Assembly: GCA_026419785.1 (NCBI GenBank)
Contig: JAODTK010005681.1
Location: forward strand, 124,001-188,000
Reading direction: 5' to 3'
Source of the DNA: Sclerodactyla briareus
Lineage: Eukaryota; Echinodermata; Holothuroidea; Dendrochirotida; Sclerodactylidae
DNA length: 64,000 nucleotides
Below, piece after piece: positions 23,190 through 33,068 of the stretch. Within the stretch, counting starts at the first letter, position 1, and each line of letters begins with the position of its first letter. The translations under genes and the position numbers were made by a program. The notes beneath the pieces are model-generated. The model had not been told where the DNA came from, searched no databases, and saw nothing but the letters and a program-made list of their open reading frames with translations.

Positions 23190-24860
23190 GGTCAAAATAT
23201 AAATGTGGTGAACAGTATTCTGGCAAATTTTGGCTCGTAAACACGAAACACTCGCCGCCACCTTGATGGATGAATCTTATACTTGTTATGTGTGTTCCCC
23301 ATGATGATTCAGGAACCTATTGTTTTAGGTCATGGTCAGATGTCATCTGAGTTCACCAAGGGCAAAGTCTCAAAACCTGTAAACAAACCTTTGTAACCCG
23401 ACATTCCCGAAGGTTGGCCAGATGCAAGTTGAAATTTGGTGCAGCTTCCTTATGGCCGTACCGGAACCCTATTGTTCTTGGGATAGGTCGCGGTGAATTT
23501 TTGTCAGAAAAAGGAATTAATGAACAGTCGGTTTTGGGGTCAATCGTGGCTTGTAAACCGAAACTCGATTCCACAGGGATGACTGAAGCTCCTACTTAGT
23601 TAATGTTTGTTCCCATGGTGATACACAATGACCCTTTTGTTTTGGGGTTAGGTCAGGGGTCATCTGAGGTCACCAGAGGGTCAAAGTCTGATACCTTGTT
23701 AGACCCGATAATCAGACGGTTGGGTCCGATCAAATTGAAATTTGGTGTATCTGCTTTCTTATGGAGAGAAACAGGAGCCCTACTGTTTTATGGTTTAGGT
23801 CGGCGTGAATCATGTTCCAAAAAATAAATTGTGAACATTGATATTCTGACCCATTTGGCTTGTAAACACGAGGACCCAACCCCACATTGATGGAATGAAG
23901 CTCATACTTGACTTGGTGATTCCCCACGATGAAGTACCTGTAACCATATTGTTTGGGTCAGATCAACAGTCATCTAAGTTCACAGAGGACAAAAGTCTGA
24001 AAATGCTCGTAAACATGATCACCAGAATGGTTGGTCTGATCAGGTTGAAATTTTTGGCGTGTAGCTTTCTCATGGAGAGTCCAGACACCCTATTGTATTT
24101 TGGCTCCGGGTCGGAGGTTGAATTTTGTTTGTAAGAAATCTGAAAAAAACATTATATCTTGCCCAATTTTGGTTTGGTGAACACGATACTCGACCCACCT
24201 GGTGGATGAAGCTCATGCTTGTATGTGGTTCCCATGATAAGTACATGGACCCTGTTTGTTTGGTTGGATTTGGTGTGTATCTTGCTATGGAGATACGGAA
24301 ACCGCCATTGCGTTTTGTTTAAGGTCCGGGCGATTTTCTGTCAAGATAGAAGTAGTTTGTGAAAATGATATTTCGGCCATTCATCTCGAAAGCATAATAA
24401 GTCGAACCGCACCTGGATGAATGGAGCTCTGCTTGGCATTGTCCCCATGATGAGTACATGAACTCTATTGTATTTGGGTCTGGTCAAAATTTATCTGATG
24501 TCACCAGAGGGTCAAAATTTGAATGCTTGTAACCTAACCTATAATTTCGAAATGGTTGTCTGATCAGGTTTGAAATTTGTGGTAGCTTTCTTATGGAGAT
24601 TCAGGAAACCCTATTGTTCTTTGGTGTAGACCAGGGGTCATATCTAAGAAAAAAAAATACAATTTCATTTCGGGAAAATTCAGCTTGGTAAACACGATAA
24701 CTCACCTAGAGGAGAAGCCATACCTGCCTTATCCTCATGGCACATGAACCCTATTGGTTTTGGGGTCAAGTTCCAAGGCCCCTTAGGCAACAAGTCAAAG
24801 GCAGAAAATCCTCGTAAAATCTAACAGTATTCTTAGTCTGATCTGAATGGAATGGGTGTC
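23190..24860. repeat. Tandem array, unit about 310 bp
   Basis: The landmark GGCTTGTAAACACGA recurs at about 23230, 23550, 23857, 24168, 24385 and 24683. Spacing is 300-320 bp except for one unit shortened by about 90 bp. Each unit also has CCCATGATGA.TACATGAACCCTATTG, AGGTCA..GTCATCTGAGGTCACCAGAGG and GGTTGGTCTGATCAGGTTGAAATTT-like blocks. GGAACCCTATTGTT.TTGGG occurs twice per unit, suggesting an older half-unit. The ORFs here are periodic by-products. Confidence 0.85.
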
Positions 24861-26058
24861 TTACGAAACGTTCTACTAAGGTAACCTCAGGTAACTTTCG
24901 ATAGGCGTTTGGGACCCTCCCGAGTCAGGGACCGGCTCGCTCCGACGGGAGTCGCAATTTTAGACTTGATACTTGAGACTCGACTCGAGACTCGTCTTCA
25001 AGACTTGGGACGTGACTTGAGACTTTTTCCAAAAAGTTAGCACGACTTGTACTTGACTTGAACGTACCTTCAAAGACTCGGGTTCTACTAGATACTTTTT
25101 TTATTTCACATTGTTATCATGCAAAACTTCATAGTTGATATCGATGATAAAAAATCATGGTTTTGTGTACGCTCGAGCACCCGTACCCAACGACGTCTAC
25201 AGGCCTACCATAACTAACCATCGGCTTGGTGTGCTGAAAGTTGGCCTTTTGGCCAACAACGGAAACAGTGCTGCAAATTTTTGAGGTATTTGTTCCGCAG
25301 CGTGTGCCCCGATTTGCTACTTCGGCTGTTATTTTATACAACAGAATTCTAGTGTACAGCACGGATATTTTGGTGAAATGTTTGGTCAAAATGACTTTGG
25401 CGTAGAAAATCACTTTGGCCGCAAAGCCGCGTGGGGTGGGGGGGGGGAGTCTCCAGTCTGTGCAGCCCGACTTAATTCTCAATCACAATCGAAGCATGGC
25501 TGCATAACATCCAATTTCGTCGAAGATGGTTTCGTTTGATACAAACAATACGACGTAGCATCAAAATACACAGATGTTCCTTCTACAACGTCCAATTTCG
25601 TTCGTCACTTGAAACCCCTCCAATGAAGTAAGCAAATTCGCTACTTTTTCGTGTAAGCGTAGGCCTGCCGCAATGACGTTATTGTTAGGCTAGCTATTCA
25701 CCGAACTGAGATACACACAAACCCCATACGTCACAATAGGCGAAATTTCCCTCGCAGATCTCCTGCACATGAGGCTTGAATTGTGCAGTTGCCTCCCGGA
25801 ACTGCCATCGTGATGCTGAACCTTGCCATGAGTGTGGTGCAACCATTTGAGCATCCTATCAAGCACCACGACTGTTTGCAGGTTCGCGCAACCGCGCAAC
25901 AGGCCAAAGGAGTGACACCAACACATCGACTAGAGCAGAGTTATTGAAGTAGGCCTACATCCAGATGTGCGAGGATGGTCTCATCTGAACACTCAGCCCT
26001 GTCTGCAATTTTTGGCCAGTCATACAAACGAGAATTGCCCCACTTGTACTAGGTTGCA

Positions 26059-26286
26059 GTGAGAGTGTGTTGGCTTTCGCCAGCAATCAGTGCACCTATT
26101 GAGCGGGTATTCAGCCACAGTGGCATTATAATGCGCCCTCATCGCCAAAAATCAGTTTTTGAGATATGGTTGTCAAATTTTGATCTTCAGAGTGTAACTG
26201 CTCCCAAGTACATACAGCTGTTGAAGCAATCTGAGCTCACCCTACCAATCCCTGAATACTGCTACGTGATACGCCTCTGTTTCTGA
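26059..26286 (+). pseudogene. hAT transposase C-terminal fragment
   Basis: The dimerisation motif runs from about 26089 to 26145. A divergent tail follows (LSNFDLQSVTAPKYIQLL), where intact proteins usually have LxxLxxLKCN. Only this domain is recognisable and no intact DDE/RNase H core is seen, so the element cannot be autonomous. Confidence 0.7.
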
Positions 26287-26305
26287 GTCCTAGAACCTCT
26301 GCCTA

Positions 26306-26328
26306 CCCCCCCCCCCCCCCCCCCCCCC
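26306..26328. repeat. 23-base C homopolymer
   Basis: An uninterrupted C run inside the hAT element, just after the transposase fragment. Confidence 0.95.
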
Positions 26329-27239
26329 ATACAATGTTGAGTCACAGATACAGTCTCATGGAGCTCGTAGGCACCAGTATAACCAACGTTGTCCGGGGGG
26401 AGGGTGTTCAACCAGCATTGTGGTCAAATTATTGATGTTTTTCACGAGTTTTGTCGTCAAGCTTGTAAATCCGTTTCATAGTCCCAATTCCAAAGTTTGT
26501 CAGGGCCGAATTTTCACACTGAATTAGCCGACATACCAGCATGATGCATCAGTCCCAGTTGTACTAACAGCTTTTTTTTGTGGACAGAACAGTGGAAACA
26601 AAAATATTTGTTCCAACTATGTTGGCTTGAGACTGCTCTGTCATTTATGTATGAAAGCATAATGTTTATTTTCAGTCAATGTGTGGGTCCAGTTTAGGAT
26701 ACTTTATTCCATGGCGAGCAGACTTTGACATTTATCTCCAGTTTAATTGATTTGAGTAATTCTTAATCCTCGTCCAAAAGTATGTAGTTAGAAAACAGGA
26801 GTGCCAGTAGAGATTTTCCATTCATAGAATGTTGTCAAAGAAATAGACATTACTGAACTTGTCCTGGTTATTCAATTATGTCAACCTACAGTTCCCTGCA
26901 TTCTAAATAGCTTTGAAAAATCCGGGCAGTCAGGTAGATTATAGCTGCATGCATTTCTGTGAAAAATTCAAAAACTTGAAGACTTGACTTGGGACTTGGC
27001 TCCTAGGGACTTGAGACCTTGAATTGAGACTTGCTGGGAGACTTGAGACTTGACTTGAGATTTGCAGCTAGGGATTTGTTGACAATTCTGTAGCTGAGAA
27101 AGAGTGATACCTTATCAGTTGGTTAAATTAATGTTAGTTTTCCTATCAAGAGTACAGTAACCCTGTTGCTTTGGTGGTGGGGAAATTGGGAAATTGTTAG
27201 ACATATGTCGCCCATACTGACATGGTACAATCTCCCATT

Positions 27240-28680
27240 TGGCCTTGGGGTTTGCTACGGTTGTCAGAAAGAGAGTCGTAGGAGATCCACTGAGCCTTTT
27301 GGCTGTATGGTTTCTGTGTAGTTTAAGACGAAGCAGAAGTCAGGAAGAATTGGGGCCTTTGTTAGTGCCCAGCGGGCGACACAACCTTTGTAGTCCTAAG
27401 ATGTCTAGCGTTCTTGATGATTTTTCGCGGTATTCACTCAAGGAACTTGAATAATTTCAGCGACTTGTGGTCTGTGTGCCCTTACTAGTATTGGTAATAT
27501 GGTATGTGATAAGGAGAACGTACAAAACTCACAGTGGTAAGCTCCTGGTCCGAGCTTTACCCCTTAAATAAAAGATCTTTTGCTGACGCATTTGTCTGTC
27601 CCATGAGCTTTCTTTCCATAACCTTGCAAGAATGTGTTGTTTCGATGATGGAGGAGAGCAAATGTTTCTATTATTTTCACAGAGGCAATCGTTCTTATCC
27701 TTGTTATTACAGGCCAGTGAGTCCACTACTGTTGTCTGCATGGTGTTGCCCTAATTATTCGAATCATGTGGGTCATTGTTATTAATGATAGTCTATTTTC
27801 GCGGTTCTCAGTAAGGTTCAAGGGAAAATGTCGTGTTTAACTAATCTCGTAGAATTTATTGAAGATGCTATTAGTTGCATTACAACGGCAGAGCTGTTGA
27901 TATATTTTCCTAGACTGGCAAAAAACTTTTGACAAGGTTCCTCATGAGCGTCTCTTGCTCACATTGAAACGTTTTGGCATTAGGGGAATGTTCTTGAGTA
28001 GATTTCGTCCGGACTTATTGATAGGGAACAACATGTTGTCATCAACTTGCAAAAGGTCACTATGGTGTTTCTCCAAGGATGGGTTCTTGGGCTATTACTT
28101 TCCGGCTGTATATGCCAATCACCTTGAATTTCGTGCTTTCCGAGGTTGAAAAGTTTGCGGAAGTTACCAAGTTGAACAGGAGTTCGATTTCGAACGAAGA
28201 TTTTGTTTGTCGAAGGGATCTTGATATAATCTCCAAATGGTCGTTGATTTGCAAATGTTTTTCAATGGCCGATAAGTACAAGTTATCACGTTGGGTTCCA
28301 CGAGTCGCAACATTCTCTTCAAGTTGATGGGCAAAGATTCATATTTGAATTCAGAAAAGGATCTCGGAGTTTAATTTGATTTTTCTTCTTCTGAAACCTT
28401 CTAAGCATGTGCTGAGGCTGGCTAGGAAGGTAATTGGATTGTTGGCTTGACTAGACGTCACCTCAGTTTCCTTGACGCCCAGTTCCCGAAATCACCGTAA
28501 GGTGGTACACACGACGAAAGCTTTGATGAAACGCCTCAATAGGTTTCATAAGTGTTTTTTAAGTCATGATTTGAGACGTCGATTTCACTTTGTGGCCGCA
28601 GCCCAGACTTTGCTTCAAACGCGTGGAATACCTTTCAATACGCTCAAAGGACTATGGAACGTTCGTAATTATTAAGCGAT
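27240..28680 (+). mobile_element. Degraded non-LTR retrotransposon reverse transcriptase (CR1/Jockey type)
   Basis: In order and in shifting frames the sequence shows EELGPLLVPSGR (pre-RT region), YYRPVS (27703), KMSCLTNLVEFIEDAIS (27828), TFDKVPHERLL (27923), FGIRG, and RRDLDIISKWSL (28210). Together these follow the fingers and palm of CR1/Jockey-like reverse transcriptases. The catalytic YADD block is lost and several stops intervene. No endonuclease domain was recognised upstream. It starts right after the hAT element. Confidence 0.75.
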
Positions 28681-29649
28681 AAGCTGTATTTTGGGCGAAA
28701 GAAGGATTTTAGTGCGATTACGTAATGTTCATGAAGTCACCAAGACCAATGACCGAGGTCTACGAACGTAAACAACACACAGATCGACGTGCCAGCCACT
28801 GTCACAGTCGTTTCCAGACACAATTGCAAACTATGCAACAAACCAAACCAGACTTGACAGTTGCCACAGTCGTTCGCTTTGGCATGAACATGCATGGGGA
28901 TAGCAGGCAGGAAGGAAGTTTCTCCTCTGTCAAACGGGGGCTTTCATTTAAATGTTTAGAAGTCATGAAGCGGTTAATATTACACGTTATGGTGAGGTAA
29001 CGTAACGGACATGGACGTATGGTATCATAGTAGAGTAAAAAGTAAAGGTTCTTTTAAGGCGACTCCTTTACAAGGCCTAATGTGGGCTAGGTCCCTAGGC
29101 CTCGCGACTTCATCATGATTATGCTCTGTAACTGTACTAGGCTAGGGCCCAGTTCCTGCACAAATTAATTAGGTATAGGCCGACAAAACAATGGACCCAG
29201 TCGCCTGCCCTCTTCCACAATGCCCGGGAAACCCGTTGCTGCAATGCCAGGTTTGATACGATGGAGATTGTGACTAGGGTTTCGAAGGATCTTTGTTTCA
29301 ATTGTAAAGTATAAAATTACTAGGTTATTTGGAGCTAAATTTAGTTAAAATCCGGGTACATCATCCTGATCCTGGTCAACAAAATTTAATTGTTTTACAA
29401 CCTAACTTAGCGCCTATACAAGTTGTAATAGTGTAGTTTAAAGAATATGAAGTGGTTGAGTGAATGAATAGGCTAGGCTTGTACTTTCATATTGTTGTTA
29501 TGGCCATCATGTTGGTACATAATGTTGACACTGGCCATTGTGGAAAGACATGTGTAGGGCGGGAGTTCACACTGAATATTTAGGCGTGGCAATGTCAGCA
29601 GGGGCGTCGTGGGTGGGGGTGTAGGGGTGTGAACTACCCCCCCCCCCAT

Positions 29650-30350
29650 TCACACAGCGCAGTCGGCAATTGATTGCCCCAGTGGCCAAATGGAGGAAAA
29701 TTGCAAACTGTGAAAAAAGGTTAACAAAGAGAGTGCAAAACAGTTATAAAAGAAACAACCAAACCTTTATTCCAAACCCTTACAATCCCGAAATTTCTGG
29801 CTCAAATGCCCTGGGGCCATTCTCCAGCAAAGCTATGGTAGTATCGAAACCCAAATTTTGTGCCCCCAGTCGGCAAATTGAAGAGCACATAAACGTTGAA
29901 AAGAAACCAAACTTTTGTGCCCCAGTCGGCAAATTGAGAGCAGATTAAAAGAGGGTTTATATGACCCCAGGCGGCAAAGGATGAAAGGAGAGGGGGAAGG
30001 TATTGAAAGAAGAGAAAACAGAACTGATACAGTCAACCCTACAAAGTCCGAATATTGCTGGCTCGAAATGGTCTGGGTGGCTATCTACGGACGGCAATTT
30101 ATAGTGGTTTAGAACTAGAATTTAAATTTCTCCAGTGGGCGAATTGGAACGTAAAAGGGCTAAAAGAAAGGAGGAAGGGTTTCGAAAAAGAGAAACCGTA
30201 AAACTTGTACATTCAACTCTTAAAACTAAGCATGGCTGAAAATGGTTGGGATGCCCATCTCCGGCAAATCTGGCGGCCAAGAACGAAAAGTTTGTGCTCC
30301 AGTCGGCAAATTGAGGGAACTCTCTGGAAATGAGTGGAATGAAAATTTCA
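29650..30350. repeat. Tandem array, unit about 170-190 bp
   Basis: TTTGTGCCCCAGTCGGCAAATTGAG-like text recurs at 29663, 29852, 29912, 30126 and 30292. It alternates with blocks like CCGAA.T..TGGCTC.AAATGG.CTGGG at 29787, 30048 and 30225. Copies are diverged and partly rearranged. Confidence 0.7.
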
Positions 30351-32950
30351 GTCTAAAGAATGAAATTTCAGTTGAAGCATGAATCACACCTTCTTTTTGA
30401 TTGAATGTCAGTCAATCGAGGCGAAACGTCAGTCACGAATTTCAGTGGCGAATCAACTGGACGTCTAGCCGTCTAGAGGATTCTTCAATTGAAGTTTGGT
30501 ATGTGACAGAATAATAAAACTTTGGGGACTGAAAAAATTCAGGAGGTGAGTGGCCCATGCAGCTTCAAAACACTTGGGGAGGGCAGTTTTTCTGCATCCG
30601 GGGGCTCACAAAAACCAACATTTTCTGGGACGCGCGCGCCAACCAAAGGTGCGCTCCGCTTGGATAGTACCTACTCCCACTCGTACTGAAATGATATGCC
30701 ACCCCCAGGCCCCAGAATAAGAAGACAACAAATTTAGATGCACCTGACCCACCGTTAGTACCAGCTTTGTAGATCTGCGCGTACCTTGATCACAAATTCT
30801 AAGCTCGGTACAATCAGTGCCCGGAAGTACCCAAGGTGGCCAATGACCCTAACCTTGTGATAATAACCTGTCACTGTGTAGATGAACATCAGGGAGAACG
30901 GTACGTCACTTCCGGGGCCACTGATTCTAAATTAGAGCCCTAAGCTCTCCTCCTGCACCTTCTGCTGGTGGCACGGCTCATAATAAAACACCCCGCTGCT
31001 ACCGTGGTCCAGAAACACTGTTGGGGGACATTTTGTGGCGCATTTCCTCTATATATGAAAGCGGTGTTAGTCGGCAAAACTCAGCATGGTAGTCTGCAAA
31101 CTCAGCCAGGTAGGGCCCGCCAAAAAAATAGGGGTAACCCCCCCACCCACTCCAATAAAGGAATGGTCTGGCGACGCCCTGCATGTCATTCAAATAAATG
31201 GCCAAGTTGGAAGCCTACAGTAGCAGCCTAGCAGAAGCTATATTCTTTGGTGTGGTCACCTACAGGCTGAACAAACTTTCCAGTGTGGCGCATCATAAAA
31301 AAATATGTAGGGGTCTTTCAATAACTTTAGAGTACATGTACGAAAATTCACAAGAATCCGGATAGTTCTGTTTTATAACTCTAAGGAGTTTTGGCCTGAA
31401 ATTAAGTATAAGTCAACGTAAACTTTCCATGTTGAACAATTCCCAAAAGTTTTGATTGGTTGTTTCAACGACGGTTGGATAATACAGCAATCTTATTTAG
31501 GTTTTTTTTTTTTTCTAACTTAACATTGCAACATATGCGTATTTACAAATGGGAAACCTATCATTGGGTGAGAGGATTGCATTCCCTTTAGGGTAAGGCA
31601 TCCTATCACCACCAAACATCTTCCGCAGAAATTCCCACTGCCAAGCTTGCAGCGACATGTTCTCTGTTTAACCAAGCTTAACAGAGACATATTCTCTGTA
31701 GTAAGCAAAACTGAATTGCCCTCAGACAAAAAATGGTCTTCGTTCGTTTGGCGTGTCGCTCCCCTGACGTTCGGCATCGCGTGAAGCGGCGGGCCTGTAG
31801 CCGCAGTTGAAGAGTTGGGCAGGGGCCAAACTTCGTGGGGATAAAATTTGATGACGAAAAATGATCCCAATTCATAGGCTGACTATTAAACCCAGTGTCA
31901 CTCTACAACATGCCATTATCTCCCTAGTCGTTAGTAGCATGAAGTGGAATCTCCGCCCACACGTCTCTCACAACTTAATTAACAAGATGCTCATCACGAG
32001 GCCATTCCCAGGACATGCATGCCACCATTTCATTCGCAACCTTTCCTCCAACCCAGCTATGACAGGTATTTTTTTGAAGACACAGCGGATATGTCCTTCC
32101 TAATTACGAACACTAGCTGTCATAAATATTTAAAATAATCACCCTAACTCCGCCATTGACCAACCGCATGGATGCTTTAATTCTGTTCCCGAAATTCCCT
32201 GGATGACATATTGTTGTCAGGTTGCTTAGAACGACTGTGAGGACCCTCACCTGGATTATTTCTGTCCAAGATAGGCAGGTATTGATGTGTCAGCAGAGGG
32301 CTATACCAAATCAATTAATTCACTGTCTTAGAGATTTACCTACGAGGCCAGATTAAGGCGTCTCGGTTCATCATCGATCGGAGCGAGACGAATTCGTAGT
32401 TGATTTGATTTATGGTTTTAAATTGTTCATGGGATTAGATGGCCTTCCTTCCCCGTTACCACCGAAGGGTCATTGCCTCAATCTTCGTGCAAACGCTGTA
32501 GATTGGACCTCTTGGGTATTTCCTCTGCGGAGATGTTAATGAGTGATATCCTTCCTGCAAATGCTGTTCTGTCAAAAGTGTGAATGCGTTCAAGACAGTC
32601 TTGATTCATTTTTCATTTGTGGGCGAAATCTTTAAGCACTCTGGTTTATTCTTCCCCTATTCTGTTGTGCGTCGGGTCTTCCATGAGGATTTTCCTCATG
32701 ACCTTCTTTCACTAAAAACTGAAACGAAACCGAAACTAATCAACCACGGAGCCAATATCCTCATCGTTATTCTATACTTCTTCTACTCCCCTACGAGGTC
32801 GCGAAGTAATTTGAGAAAATTATTAGAGACGAATTTTATTCAGTTTCTCCAAAACGAATAACAAATCGCGATAGTACATACAATAATTTTGGCTTACCAT
32901 GTCCCCCAGTTGTGCGATGAACCATAGAAACGTGACATATGTCAACTTAC
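30350..32950. other. No gene recognised (possible cytoplasmic exons of the Ig gene)
   Basis: This lies downstream (minus strand) of the transmembrane exon at 33.0 kb, where cytoplasmic exons would be expected. The best ORF, at 31520-31870 on the minus strand, has frames containing KLGSGNFCG or FGGDRMPYPKGN, loosely reminiscent of kinase pieces. Without consistent frames I do not call an exon. Confidence 0.35.
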
Positions 32951-33068
32951 AGCGGCGTCGCATGATGACGTAGGAAACACAGTAGTACAGCGATGAAGTA
33001 GCACCTGATAACCACAACCATCACGATTAATACTGGCATTAACGGAAGGAAAGGAAGCAATTTACAGT
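32951..33068 (-). CDS. Transmembrane exon of the two-Ig gene
   Basis: The acceptor TTCCACCTTTCACAG and donor CCGCT/GTAAGT are both near consensus. It starts in phase 1, matching the end of the Ig 2 exon. The frame reads DCKLLPFLPLMPVLIVMVVVI and a further hydrophobic stretch to CFLRHH. An alternative frame near the end gives IMRRR, a classic stop-transfer sequence, so a one-base error is possible here too. Confidence 0.5.

Larger units (their letters stand above)
15750..23190. other. Mostly unassigned, one candidate exon and one hairpin
   Basis: Minus-strand ORFs at 16267-16795 have Ig-flavoured text (TWVICIVENTKTSEL) but no clear exon. Plus-strand ORFs at 19974-20351 and 20404-20775 are long for chance but have no motif. 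The 21.1-21.8 kb segment contains GGCGGCCATTTTG-type text typical of dispersed repeats. Confidence 0.45.
24960..27070 (+). mobile_element. Degraded hAT-superfamily DNA transposon
   Basis: Near the middle, at 26059-26286, a frame encodes SAPIERVFSHSGIIMRPHR, the conserved C-terminal dimerisation block of hAT transposases (xATSAPxERVFSxxGxI). Both ends carry clusters of ACTTGA/GACTTG words (24970-25080 and 26970-27065), as subterminal repeats that bind transposase usually do. The rest of the transposase is too broken to read. Exact ends and the 8-bp target duplication were not identified. Coordinates span the two repeat clusters. Confidence 0.65.

Noticed and set aside
23603-24322. Series of 60-80-codon ORFs on the plus strand
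   Set aside because: They recur with the 310-bp tandem repeat and share no frame or domain, so they are repeat by-products.
29670-30112. Plus-strand ORFs with repeated FCAPSRQIE-like segments
   Set aside because: The protein repeat mirrors the DNA tandem array, and stops and indels differ between units.
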